NCBI RefSeq assembly: GCF_019059575.1
Contig: NW_024881831.1
Location: 372,001-436,000 of the forward strand
DNA from: Amphibalanus amphitrite
Lineage: Eukaryota; Arthropoda; Thecostraca; Balanomorpha; Balanidae
Reading direction: 5' to 3'
DNA length: 64,000 nt
Of the stretch, positions 12,701 to 22,636 are shown in pieces; within the stretch, counting starts at the first letter, position 1; every line of letters starts with the position of its first letter. The notes beneath the pieces are model-generated. The model was not told the origin of the DNA. It saw only the letters and a list, made by a program, of their open reading frames with translations, and did not search any database. A program made the translations under genes and the position numbers.

Positions 12701-15565
12701 GTGGCTAAAATTTTTGAAGGACGAAACCATGCGAGACTAACGGCGTTTTGAACGACCCTCGCACGACAGCAGACTCGTGTTCCGGAAAGCAGCTGAAAAT
12801 ACGGTCATAACTATTGAAAAATGGCAAGAAGGTCACAGACAGAGGTTACCCATTTTCAAAAAGTGCAGGTCATCGTAAAATAAAGACAAATTATAATTTA
12901 AAATTGTTTATAATATCTATAACGCTAATTTTTGGGGACAATAACACAAAAATCGTCAATGCCAAGGACACCTGACCCTCCAAAAGTGTCAGTTATTGTA
13001 GAATTTTATCTAACGAAGTTTCAAGAGGCAGATCTGCAGCGAATAATTTTCTTTTAAACACAAAATCCCGATAAAACCACACGATGGACAGGTTTGGGCC
13101 GTTTACAAAGCAGAACATCTCCCGAGGAAAACACTCCGCAACTGAGCGAAGGTCTTGGCATGGTTAATGACGAGCGCTTGGAATTTGCAAAATTTGCACA
13201 GTGTGTCTGAGAAACAGACGTCCGACACATTCTGCTACCATATGATGCGAAAAATTTACTCCTGGCACTTCCCGTTTGTTCAGGACTGGGGTCGTTTTGA
13301 AAAGGGAAATGGCGCTTGGGATGTCGGCGCCAGTCATTCATGAAGGAGTTAGCGCCAGAGAATGCCTACAAACTACTCAAGAATGGTGTCGATGCAAGCT
13401 GTCGGCTTTCAGGGAAAATCAGATGTTGCCAAGGAGCTAGTCAAAACTAAATCCGACGCAGAAACTGCAGGGGATTCCCCTGCAAGAGCTTGAAAGCTGG
13501 TAACCTTTTATCAGCCTCCGGCAGCTGACGGAGCAACAAAAATCGGTATGGGCAATTTTTTTTTTGAAGATACAGCAAAGGGGTTGGTTTCCAACCTTCT
13601 TAATCAGTTGTCAAAGCATGCATATTTGTCTAGTGTACACACAGACACCAAAACCTTATACTTTTGGCCGGTTCTTATATGCTTCATTGGCATGGGAAAT
13701 GTGTGAACGAACTTTTGAGACACCCTGTACATATCGTGGGAAACGAACATTCATAAAGTCACGACTTATGCGACATTAAAATTAACTCCTTAGTCCTTAC
13801 CGAATTGCATTTTGTTGCACGATAAAATAAGTCACGCCAGCACTATAATCCGTGCTACCTTCCTAGCCAGAACTGCAGTCTCCTCTCCGCCGCCGCTGGT
13901 AACTGCAGCGGTACATAGCAACATAACACCAGCGGAGGTAGGTAATGAGAAGTGTCGAAGCGGGAAGGCGACTTGGAGATTGGAGGAGAGCGGCTTTGAT
14001 TACTAGCTGTGGTGACCAAAATACATGGGCCTCATGTCCGCTCAGTGGCGCGGGAACTTATTCCAGACGGGGGGGGGGGGGGGCTGAACCATAATAGAGA
14101 TCAGTCTAGGGTACCCGTAAATCTAGTTTTCTCACCGGTTTTAGGACACTTATTTTTCAAACCTTGGCCTTTTCAACAAAAAAACGAAATTATTTGCAAA
14201 AAAAGTCAGGTATTCCGTCTCAGCTGAGTGAAGAAACTAACGTTTGGCAACCTGGAATAAAGGTTTTAATCTGCCAAATGAGTTGCCGAGCTAGTGAAAG
14301 AGGTGGATGTTTCACTTAGGCGTACATGCTTTCTTCCTTTGTGACCCACAACCCCTAATTTGGGGAGAACAAGCTGCCCCAACGGTTCCTGATCTCATGA
14401 AAAGTTGTGGGGCACCGCCCCCACGGCCCCAGAGCTGTGGGGGCAAGCTTCCCCCACTGCCCCCTCCCCTGGTTCCCGCGCCTATGTATGACTCATGAAA
14501 TTATGTTGGTAGATTTCCGAGTTCGATTCCTCCAGCTGGGGGGGGGGGGCTCAAATACATTACGAGGCCCCCCGCCGAAAAGTTGGAGAGGCTCAGCCCC
14601 CGCTAGCCCCTCCTCCCCTTCCCCCGGTTCCCGCGCCACTGTGTCCGCTACCGACGACATGCTGCTGCCTGCTACTGTTCCGCACGGCAGTTGAGCCCTG
14701 CGGGACAGCCTAATTGCCAGGCGTTTTATCTGTGGCCGTGCCGGCCGACGCAGCGCGAAGCGAGTTGAATAGGATTTAGATACCGCTTCATATTTGATCT
14801 CCAGCTCACTTACAAGGAAAAGATGTTACAGACATTGTGAATTGTCACGGTATGGTGTATGTTTTAATGAACCAAATGAGTGCACACAGAGCTGGCAATA
14901 ATGGCCAAAAAGACACAATTGTATAACCTGTGACGGTAATCAGTCATGTGAGCCAGGGTACAGTGACTTAGGATGTGGAGTGTGGAACCTGTAAAGCAAA
15001 ACCTGTCCCAGAAAACCCCCAACAAATCAAACCACAGCATCCCATGAAGTAATCAGAACAATGATAATCAGCACTGGCGGTCCGGCGGATCTCGGGGGGC
15101 GGGTCGCATCGCATTCGGGGAAAATGCCCCCTTGCAGTGCCAGAAATCGGTTAAATTTTGTCGTTTGTCCAGGACGGACAAGAAACTGAACACTTTTTAT
15201 AAGATAAAGTTTGCTTTAAACTGCATAGCAGTGCGTAAGGAATCTTAATCGGATTTTGTTTTATTTGGAGAAACTTTTTGGGGTATGCCCCCCTCCCCCG
15301 GCCCCCGCAGCGTTCGAAACCGACTTTCTGAATCTGTCTATGTCTATGATGAGCTTTATAATTTACATCATGAACGCTATAATTTGAAGATTAGATACAC
15401 CAAAATTATAACGAAAACAGAAGCAGCCTGATACTTATAACCGCGGGGTAAGACCTACCTTGTTTACTCCCGCCGGCTCCAGGACGGCCGCCTCGATTGT
15501 CATTTTTGCACGACTGTCTGGAGGCATCTTCTTTGACGTTTTTTCTCCTTTGCTGGTGCCCTCTT
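4387..15565 (-). CDS. Unidentified multi-exon gene (gene-level entry, partial)
   Basis: Candidate exons on the minus strand, 5' to 3': 15459-15565, 12235-12323, 11795-11967, 11400-11514, 10951-11043, 10232-10460, 9802-9869 and 4387-6729. The first six introduce no stop at their junctions: ends in phase 1, 0, 2, 0 and 0 meet matching starts. This is strong evidence for a real gene, because the exons were chosen for splice sites before the phases were compared. The joined middle part reads like a folded, mixed hydrophobic domain (segments such as FDAAIPALIDVFHY, LRFLRC-like, and YEKLHRVLERAFDLFLVGSE). The last exon is a long low-complexity tail with a nuclear localisation signal. I do not recognise the family. 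Upstream exons and at least one exon between 9802 and 6729 are missing from this model, because the phases there do not match. Confidence 0.6.
6761..6836. repeat. 24-bp tandem repeat, three copies
   Basis: The unit GAGAGTGACGTGGGTCAGCG plus four bases is repeated three times with small changes. It lies just upstream (minus sense) of the 3' exon acceptor, in the intron. Confidence 0.85.
6840..9801. other. Intronic or gene-free stretch of the unidentified minus-strand gene
   Basis: No exon could be supported. A roughly 40-bp tandem duplication with CCGGAAACAAACAACCCC lies at 7278-7345. Minus-strand open stretches at 9098-9340 and 9412-9801 contain Ala/Glu-rich segments (EAAEAATQRAARVIAEE) that could be helical exons, but splice sites and phases do not settle it. 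The rest is AT-rich. Confidence 0.4.
9802..9869 (-). CDS. Candidate short exon of the unidentified gene
   Basis: A good acceptor (CATGTCTACAG) and donor (AAGAG then GTGAGG) on the minus strand enclose 68 bases. Only one frame is open and it begins DEEWTSSTQMKLSASTED. It requires an upstream exon ending in phase 0. The donor proposed for exon 10232-10460 ends in phase 1, so either that donor is wrong or another exon lies between. Confidence 0.4.
10232..10460 (-). CDS. Exon of the unidentified gene (LFLVGSEAVEL segment)
   Basis: The acceptor TCTCCCCGCAG is followed by CERLALSGQSYAEDAGQRF, then a clearly amphipathic helix (LYEKLHRVLERAFDLFLVGS) and a Ser/Thr-rich end. The exon is GC-rich against AT-rich introns. 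The 3' border is uncertain: GTAAAT at 10226-10231 is the best donor, but others lie nearby. Confidence 0.6.
10755..10943. mobile_element. MITE-like inverted repeat abutting a splice donor
   Basis: The left arm (GGGGCCGATTCGAGATGGCG, then CGCACTA) matches the complement of the right arm (GGACCGATTCGCGTTGGCGC). Inner arms share AAGTGACACTTGA. The length is about 190 bp and there is no coding capacity. The right end lies within about 2-7 bases of the GTGAGT donor of exon 10951-11043. No clear target duplication was found, so the superfamily is open. Confidence 0.6.
10951..11043 (-). CDS. Exon of the unidentified gene (31 codons)
   Basis: It has the acceptor CCACTTTCAG and the strong donor GTGAGT and is open in phase 0 on both sides. 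The product begins KLVRSSPMRQTLRAMFESVV, an amphipathic helical segment. Confidence 0.65.
11400..11514 (-). CDS. Exon of the unidentified gene (RALDAGRFLRCLDFREYLHT segment)
   Basis: The acceptor GTTTCCCAG is preferred over the CAG 12 bases upstream because only it continues the phase-2 end of the preceding exon in the well-composed frame. The donor is GTCAGT. The product is helical, with conserved-looking aromatic residues (CLDFREYLHTMWLSECAFW). Confidence 0.6.
11795..11967 (-). CDS. Exon of the unidentified gene (RMRFYVLPNHSLRRR segment)
   Basis: It has the acceptor CCGTCTCACAG and the donor GTGAGA. 57 codons plus two bases are open without a stop. The composition (alternating hydrophobic and basic residues, PPNHPIELSCGVLVHM) looks like a beta-rich domain segment. 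The alternative frame is Cys/Arg-rich and unlikely. Confidence 0.65.
12235..12323 (-). CDS. Exon of the unidentified gene (FDAAIPALIDVFHY segment)
   Basis: It has the acceptor CCCTTTTCAG and the donor GTATGT. It is open only when one base is supplied by the previous exon, which the 15459-15565 exon does in one of its frames. It reads VCQDDFDAAIPALIDVFHYQ. Confidence 0.6.
12368..13727. mobile_element. Tc1/mariner-type element with decayed coding region
   Basis: The ends are perfect inverted repeats of 26 bp starting CAGGGTGTCTCAAAAGTTCG, flanked by TA (12366-12367 and 13728-13729). The 1,360-bp length is typical for a full mariner-type copy. No frame stays open for a transposase: the plus-strand frames show many stops and the short open stretches on either strand do not show a readable DDE/D block. 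It is therefore an inactive copy, or a deletion derivative filled with other sequence. It lies in an intron of the unidentified minus-strand gene. Confidence 0.85.
14043..14641. mobile_element. hAT-type MITE, family A copy 1 (uninterrupted)
   Basis: The termini are CAGTGGCGCGGGAAC and its exact complement at the right end. It is flanked by a perfect 8-bp duplication TGTCCGCT (14035-14042 and 14642-14649). The interior has a run of about 16 G after the left end, a second G run near 14535, and no coding capacity. A second, interrupted copy lies at 22057-23707. This copy shows what the uninterrupted sequence looks like. Confidence 0.93.
14650..15458. other. Intronic stretch without recognisable feature
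   Basis: Nothing supported beyond short C/G runs (about 15288-15308). It lies between two candidate exons of the minus-strand gene. Confidence 0.5.
15459..15565 (-). CDS. Most 5' candidate exon of the unidentified gene
   Basis: The acceptor CCATGCCTAG and the donor AAG/GTAGGT enclose 107 bases. Two frames are open. One reads basic and low-complexity (KNVKEDASRQ, then GGRPGAGGSKQ) and joins the next exon in phase. The other contains MPPDSRAKMTIEAAVLEPAG but does not join in phase. The phase argument favours the first. Confidence 0.45.
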
Positions 15566-15714
15566 CTAGGCATGGCGACGCCAGTAGTGCTTCTTGTGGG
15601 AGTCGCTACCTGTTGGTGTGTAATAAAGCGGTAATTTACAAATCCATTAACGCTAGATTTAAAAACATCTCTCTTTGGTTCAGAAAGGACGGATTATTTT
15701 TTCATAAATATGCA

Positions 15715-15775
15715 AGATATTACAACAAAAATTACCCGACGTTTCGTTTATTATAACTTTTTCAAGGGTAATGAA
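15715..15775 (-). repeat. Penelope-like element terminal motif (candidate)
   Basis: On the minus strand the stretch reads ACCCTTGAAAAAG, a variable AT-rich piece, then CGAAACGTCGGGTAAT. ACCC and GGGT can pair across it. This layout recalls the termini of Penelope-like retroelements that carry hammerhead-like motifs. A related copy lies at 46845-46895. The assignment is from memory of the pattern only. Confidence 0.4.
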
Positions 15776-17057
15776 AAATGACGTACCCAAGGGGCAAGAA
15801 GGGGGGGGGGGCACGGGGGCCACCTGGCAACTCAACGGATTATTTTGTTTGCAATCGATTATGCCAGTTCTCGTTGCAATTAATTGGTCTTTAGATAAAG
15901 TAAGTGGAGAAGCTGATCTCAACCGAATCAATGCTCGGCCTTCGACTCTGACTATCAAACTAACGGCGTGCTTAGGGTGGCAGTTGTTAATTCACGAACT
16001 GCGGTGTGCAATGCACACTGCACACTGAAGAATGCACACCATGCATCCTATAAAGTTCTATTTTTTGTAGGTATGATAAATTTGAACGATTTTAAAGTTG
16101 ATAAAATCAGAATCTCTGTAGTTGTGAATTCAGCAGGCATGCAATTTTGAAATAAAAAGTCTTAACCCGCTCCCCGTTGGGCTATTTGCGGACCCTTCCA
16201 CCCGTTGTCCCCCCCCCCCAGATCTCGGAGACTTACAGACCGATTTTGAAAATTTAAGCGGCGTTCGATAGCCCCACCAGGGGTCTACCTTGTGACCAAG
16301 TTTCGTTGACTTAGGTGCAACCGATGACGCCACAGGACTGGATCAAGGGTCGCATTTCCCCCGATTACGGGCCTCCTAAGGAATGCGTTATAACATCGAA
16401 TAAAAGGCATGTTATCGAAAAGCATCAATGCAGCGTTCGCCTAATGCAGCGGTCGCCTAATAAGTATGCTGTTAGATCACTGATGCCAGGTCCGGTCACA
16501 AAGGGTCACAATATACTCAACTATACTATACCTACTATATTATAGGATGTTTTATGGCCAACGTTACATTTCAAATTCAATGCTGTGGCCTGTGGGTTAC
16601 ACGACGAATAGGGCCAGTTCTGTTCTGGTGGAGGTCAGGTCAAGGTCCAATAAAAAAGATCAAATTTCAAAGTTGACATTTTTGCATATAAAGGTTATCT
16701 AATATCTATTCGATGCAGCTCATCACGAGGAATTCAATGGGGGTCTTTCTTTTACTCTGCGTGGTCTAAAACGGCTAAAAATTGAGTTTGAAAATTTATG
16801 TAGGGGTGGAGACTCGAGCCCGGTCCTGTGGGTCTGTCGCTATCTCCCCCTTTATCAGCTCTGCTACTTTACTCTACGTGACTAGTGTTAGGCAGGGACG
16901 TCCCCCTTTGTGCCGTTAACCCGTCTGCCACCCGGGCCACTGTCATTCTATACATGCAACTACTGTGGGGCCGTTTTACTCGGGTGGTTCAGTGGTGAAT
17001 GCTCGCCATTTGGTAGCCATGTAAGCAGCAGCGCGGGAGCATGCACTGACGGAATAC
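15776..17057. other. Gene-free stretch
   Basis: No gene. TTAACCCGCTCCCC at 16163-16176 resembles the left end of the TTAA-flanked elements found elsewhere in the window, but no partner end was found. A tRNA-like A-box/B-box pair lies on the minus strand around 16805-16890 (see rejected items). Confidence 0.5.
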
Positions 17058-19023
17058 ATGATACTGCACGGTGCTCTCAACAAGGACAGGAGCTCGAGCA
17101 TACTAAGGCAATGGGAACATTACTTTACCGCATTGAAGCTACCAGGCATAATACAAATGATGACAACAAATGGAGTACAGGGTAAGAGCTGGTATAAAGT
17201 TTGCAAACAAGCCATCAACGCGTATACTAAAGCAATGATTATAGAAGAAGCTAGCAAGAGACAAACTATACAGTGGATCGCCGATATTGCACAAAATATG
17301 GAAGAATACGAGCCAGCGAATCAATTCTGGCCGAAAAACAGACTAAGTGTTATTGGCAGACAGGCGACAGGCACGAGGATACGACTTCTAACGGAGCAGT
17401 CGCTTCTTGCCACAGGAGTCTTAACCTTCCAGGCGGTGGGGGGGGGGGGGGGGCAATTTTTTGCCCCCCCTTTACTTTTTTCGATATATCTCGAGAACCG
17501 CTGCGCCGATCGTCACCAAACTTTCAGTACCCTCCCGGGAGCAGCTAGCGCACATGGTGACCAAAAATTTTTCCAAAGGCTATGATAGGTTGGCCGCTAA
17601 TGACGTAAGAGTGACGTCATTTTTGCCATTTTCGACCCAAAAAAAGGTTTCGCGGGAAGAGCTGTCAGGCCTACAGCTTTAGAGATACAGAAAAATGTTT
17701 TAGACATAAAAGGTGTGGAATCGAAAGGGCTACAAAACTGCTATTTCGGTTTTTCAAATTTTTTGGATTTTGACCCCCAAAAATCACAAAATAAATTTTT
17801 TGAATATAATAGCCAAAAAATCCAAAAAGTTTTTTGAATTTCGAAAAAACCGGAATATATGTGATAGTCCCTACCGCCTTCTATCTACATACCAAATTTG
17901 AGATCGATACCTCGTTTTTTGGCCAAGTTATAGCGAAAAAACTGTTCAAAATTGATGACGTCAAATTTTCAAACTCAATTTTTAGCAATTCTAGACCTCG
18001 TAGCGCAAAACAAAGACCACCATTAGACTCCCCGTGACGAGCTGCATCGAATCGATACCCATTTTGTGCAAAAATATCAACTTTGAAATTTGACCTTTTT
18101 TGACCTGACCTTGACCTGACCTCCACCAGAAAGTGACCTAAACCGTACCTGATGCTCTTATAAACAACACCATTGAGTTGGAAATGAAAAACTGGCCATA
18201 AAACATGCATCACATAACCTTAGTAAAGTTGGGCTCATGTGGTGACCCTTGGTGACCTTTGGTGACCTGACCTGTGACCTGACCTGGTATGACCAGTGAC
18301 CTCTAATAGCAACATATGTACTAGACAACTGACGCCTTATCGCTGATTTTCGACAAAATGCGTTTTACTCGGTGTTATAGCGCTTTCCCTAGAAGCCCTG
18401 TGAACGGTGAAACATTTTATCTTTGACCTGACCTGTGACGTCATCGGTGACCCCGAGGTCAATGAAATTTGGTTTCCCTCGACAAATTTGACAGGTCTAT
18501 CGAACGCCGTTTGAATTTTTCGGATCCGTCCAGTAGTTTCGGAGATACGGGGGGGGGGGCAAAAAAGTGCCCCCCCCCCCCACCGCGTGGAAGGTGGCTG
18601 GTAGGCCCACCGCCTGCCGGGTTAAGAAGGCACGCTGAGCGAAATGAGATCTGTCCATTATGCATGAAAGCAACAGAAACTCTTGAACACTTTCTTTATG
18701 AGTGTGTGGAACTGCGGCAAGAACGTGAGGAAGGACAGAGGAGGTGGAATGCGAGGTTAAATAGGACTCTACCTGCGAAGCTGACTGTCCGCAATGCTGA
18801 CTCAGAAGAGGCCTTGTTGATCAATTACCTATACAAGACAAGGATACAAAAGGAACTGCAGTCTGCAGGTCGACAGCAGTTGAAACGAGCAGGACAAGAA
18901 AAGAATCCTGTCCTCATCCTCCCAGTCTCTCCTTGCCCGGTGCCACCACTAGCGTCTTGCACAGTACCTAACGTAAAGGCTGAGATAAGGAACAGCAGAG
19001 GGTCATCAGGGAGGACAACCTGA
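17058..19023 (+). mobile_element. 5'-truncated LINE: 3' end of the reverse-transcriptase ORF, split by an insertion
   Basis: Two open pieces, 17058-17424 and 18622-19023, belong to one ORF. The second begins with a zinc-ribbon motif CPLCMKATETLEHFLYEC (C-x2-C, then H and C), typical of the C terminus of I/Jockey/CR1-type LINE proteins. The first is the preceding helical region (KSWYKVCKQAINAY onward). Neither the reverse-transcriptase catalytic box nor the endonuclease is present, so the copy is 5'-truncated, as LINE insertions often are. Taking out 17425-18621 plus one TTAA restores the reading frame exactly. The clade cannot be fixed without alignment. Confidence 0.75.
17425..18621. mobile_element. 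piggyBac-type MITE (TTAA target) inside the LINE
   Basis: It is flanked on both sides by TTAA (17421-17424 and 18622-18625). The ends are imperfect inverted repeats: CCTTCCAGGCGGTGGG left and the complement of CCCGGCAGGCGGTGGG right. Inside each end is a G run followed by a T/A core and a C run (G then CAATTTTTTG then C at 17437-17467, mirrored at 18550-18580). There is no open frame of transposase length. The interior has several TGACCTGACC repeats near 18100-18300. Insertion split the LINE ORF without changing its frame. Confidence 0.88.
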
Positions 19024-20872
19024 TGGTGCACCCGATGGGTGGAACCGACGACTGAGAAGGTAGCCACGCGGTTGGTAGCGTGCTGATGGGTATACTAATC
19101 TAATATGCACCAAACACTTAGCCACTCAAAGTCAAACTGGCAGGACTACAGTGCCGACTGAAAATGCTCCCGCTCTTTCATTCCTCCTTCTCGTGAAAAA
19201 CCTCCATGTAAAGATGCTATCGATTTAGCCCCAATGTATTTACACCAAAATAGTAATGGACTGCCATGAGAAAATAAACACATCAATAAGGCCGCCAAAA
19301 TATGCGCAAACTACCCTATCATACACTAACGCATTCGCAATAAAAGGTTAACCGCCTTCCCTTGCTCCAAACTTATCTATAGGAAGACCTTTGAGCCCGC
19401 ATCTTCCTCGTGCCCAGGGACCGCACCTTGAAACCGAGCCAGCAGCGGTGATTCGTCGGAGGGGCCTCGGAGCAGCGCACTCAGCAGCGAACTGACACCG
19501 AAGGCCCCGCTTCACTCTCATTCACCGCTTTTGTACTCGGCCCGAGGCGGTAGTGCGTTCTAAAAACAGGCATGAGGCAAAGGCCATGTCCTTCGAACGC
19601 ACCTGGCACCCAGGCACTAACGCACCGACAGTCACCGTCCCCCCGACACACGCATGAACGGCCAGTCTATTCTGACCGTCTACAATTTGGTGACACCTGA
19701 CGGTTTTCAAACTACGGGCGCAAAACAATGCCGCGAATTTAGACGACGAAGACATTTAACGTAATAAATTTTCAGCAGTTTCTTTCGCCATAATTTGCCA
19801 AAAATGTACATAAATGTAAAAATGTAGCTATTGAGCTCAAATTTGGCACGTCAGTAGCAGACCGATAGTGATATAACATGTGTTCCGTTTTTCGAAATTT
19901 TGAAAATTCTGGTATTTTGCGAGATGTTATAAAAAAATCACTTTTAGTTTTGGGGATCAGAATAAAAAAAAATCGACAATTCGACAAGACATTTTGGAGC
20001 CCTGTTAATTATACCTACACCTTTGCTACTTTGAACATTTTCTTTATCTCCAAAACTGCAGGCATAGGTAACAGCTCTTCCTGTAAAACGTTTTTTTGTG
20101 GAAAATTGCAGAACATGATGTCATTCTGACGTCATTTGCGACCAACCCATCATAGGATTTGGGAAAAGTTTTGATCACAATATTGATGCCTGGAGAGGTC
20201 CTGAAAGTTTCGTGGTGACATCTGCTAAAATTTGGGAGATATCGACTGAAAAAGAGAAGGTCCGTTTCGGCCCCCCTCCCCCCACCTCAACGGGGCGCGG
20301 GTTGAGTGAAATGAGAACGATCGTATGTGGAGGTTTGTGCCTAGCTAGGGGTGCATGAGCTCTCCAAATTCCACACTGGCTTGGCTTTGGTTGCCGGTTG
20401 GAGCCGCAATAGACTGCATAGGTCAAGGCCACCGCTATAGGGTGGCGGTGGATTTGCTACGCCCGGGCACCCCCAGCTCGGCACAAAGTTCCACCTATGG
20501 GAACGATAGTAACAAAATAAAAACAGCACATAGCTGCATATCAACTCTGCGTTTCCCTGACGGCGCTGTCGGTGTCAATAGCGACTTTACAAACCATAGC
20601 AAAAATAATCAAATCCAGGATCATTGCCTACTTACCGTAGAGTGACGCCTTCCAGCTTTCCAGCAATGTTGCCCTTCCAGCCTAAATTAAAATAACAATG
20701 TTTAAAACATCCGCGACTGGGCAGCCCAAGCGTCAGCCCCTCCACCCGCGCGACCGACCGCGACCCCGCCCTCCGCCAACTGAGTGTGCGGACTGCGCCG
20801 CGGGGCACACGCCACGGGCCGGGTCACTGACCGTACTGGGCGCAGAGGCGTGCCCAGTCCTGTGAGAGGGGA
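19024..20872. other. Gene-free stretch with a partial TTAA-type element
   Basis: No gene. Around 20190-20305 the minus strand carries a G run followed by a TTTTTCAGTCGATATCTCC-like stretch and GTCACCACGAAACTTTCAG, which resembles the interior flank of the element at 17425. Its right end reads CTCAACCCGCGCCCCG. The matching left end was not found, so it is a partial relative. Confidence 0.45.
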
Positions 20873-20880
20873 GGTAAAAG

Positions 20881-21955
20881 CATAGGCGGCGGAACGGGAG
20901 GGCACCAGGGCAACGTGGCCCCCTTTGATTTTGGCATTTTAACATTAGCCCTATGGGCGTTGCATGGAAAGAATGGGACCAAAAGTCGGCAGTGCCCCCC
21001 CCCCCCCCCCCTTAACCCTCGCCCGCCGCACATGGGGGGGGGGTGGTTGCCACCCCCCAGGCAGTCTTTCTGCTCTGCACTCAACATTTTTAGAGCTAGA
21101 AGGCTGATTTTTCGTATAGCTGCTCGTCTATTCTTTCTTGATGTCCACTGAAAATTTCAAGTTTCTGTGATTTTTTGTTTCGGAGATATGACCTTGTTTT
21201 TCAGGTCATGTCATGACCCAAATGGCCAATTCTCAACATCTTGCGTTTGCCATGGGCCTTGTGAGCTTTTGACACCCTGATTTCGGCCTTTTTTGCCAGT
21301 CTTACCTCCCACCTATCATGGAACATGTTGTTCGACGATGTACAGGGGTCAAGGTCAGGGTCAAGGTCAACCTAGGTCATCTAAGATAATTGCGTTTTAG
21401 GCAAGCTGAATTTACTTTTTGTGAAGTTTTTTGACTGCATTTTTGGTAAAAGCTTCTCAGATCATGATTTCATGTGATATGGACCCAAAAACAATCGGTG
21501 CACACATCAGTATACACACAGACACACACAGACATACAAACACATATAATTGACCTTGACCTAACTTGACCTGAAATGACCTCAGCAGCAAAATTCTCGT
21601 CGGATAGTGTGACAAAGAGGTTCTAGCTGGCTTGGCACCAGAAAACAGCATCGTTATCGGTATTTGATAAGCAGCGCACTTGATATCCAACGGTGACCCA
21701 AAACAGCAACATTTTTTAGTTTGACCTGACCTGGAAGGTCAAGGACTGACCTGAGAAGGTAAAACTGGGTATCATTGGATTCGTCTCTTCCCAAAGAATC
21801 TTTTTGGTCTTTACTGCTAAGCTCTATCTCCAACAGGAACGAAATGGCGCGGGGGGGGGGGGGTGGCAACCACCCCCCCCCCCCCCATGTGCGTTCTAGG
21901 ATGGGAAAATGGCATGTGCGGGCGAGGGTTAATTGAAAGTGTTCCGCCGCTTCTG
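20881..21955. mobile_element. hAT-like repeat, family D, interrupted by a TTAA element
   Basis: The left end CATAGGCGGCGGAAC and the right end GTTCCGCCGCTTCTG are inverted partners. The same family occurs uninterrupted at 38102-38256 and, with a small deletion, at 37096-37227. Apart from the insert at 21016-21928 only about 160 bp belong to this element. The flanks do not show a clean 8-bp duplication here, unlike the copies in the 37-38 kb palindrome. Confidence 0.7.
21016..21928. mobile_element. piggyBac-type MITE (TTAA target), second family
   Basis: TTAA lies at 21012-21015 and 21929-21932. The ends start CCCTCGCCCGC on both strands, followed by a CACATG and a G run, then GGTTGCCACC, mirrored on the right. 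Length is 913 bp with no transposase. The uninterrupted site CCCCTTAATTGAAGATG (minus sense) survives in the related repeat at 38115-38135, which confirms the borders. Confidence 0.85.
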
Positions 21956-22636
21956 TGGTCAAGGATGTTTGGTGTTGACAAGGATGTTGCCGTTGCGATA
22001 GGCTGATCTGAAGAACAGTAGAGGAAGGGCAACGAAACTGAAGCTAGGAGTTCATCCAGTGTCGCGGGAACTTCTTCCAGACTGGGGGGGGGGGGGGCTA
22101 AACCATAATAGAGATCAGCCTCTAGGTTACCCCCAAATCTAGTTTTCTCACCGGTTTTAGGCCACTTATTTTTCAGACCTTGGCCTTTTCAACGAAAAAA
22201 AAAAACGAAAATATTTACAAAAAAGTGAGGTATTCCGTCTCAGCTGAGTGAAGAAACTACCGTTTTGGCAACCTGGAATAAAGGTTTTAATCTGCCAAAT
22301 GAGTTGCCGAGACAGTGAAAGAGGTGGATTTTTCACTTAGGGCTTTCTTCCGTTATATTGTGACCCACGACCCCTAATTTGGGGAGGACAAGCTGCCCAA
22401 CGGTTCCTGGCCTCATGAAAAGTTGTGGGGCACCGCCCCCACGGCCGCAGAGTTTTGGGGGCGGGGCAAGCTTGAAGCTTCCCCCACTGCCTCCTCCCCC
22501 GGTTCCCGCGCCTATGTATGAATCTATGAAATTATGTTGGTAGATTTCCGATTTCGATTCCTCCAGCTGGGGGGGGGGGAGGGGGGCTCAAATACATTAC
22601 GAGCCCCTCCAGCCGAAAAGCTGGAGGAGCTCAGCC

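Noticed and set aside
16805..16890. tRNA-like or SINE-head pattern on the minus strand (TAGCAGAGCTG and GGGCTCGAGTC)
   Set aside because: A- and B-box-like words are present, but the acceptor and T stems do not pair well. Too weak for a tRNA or SINE call without a covariance search.
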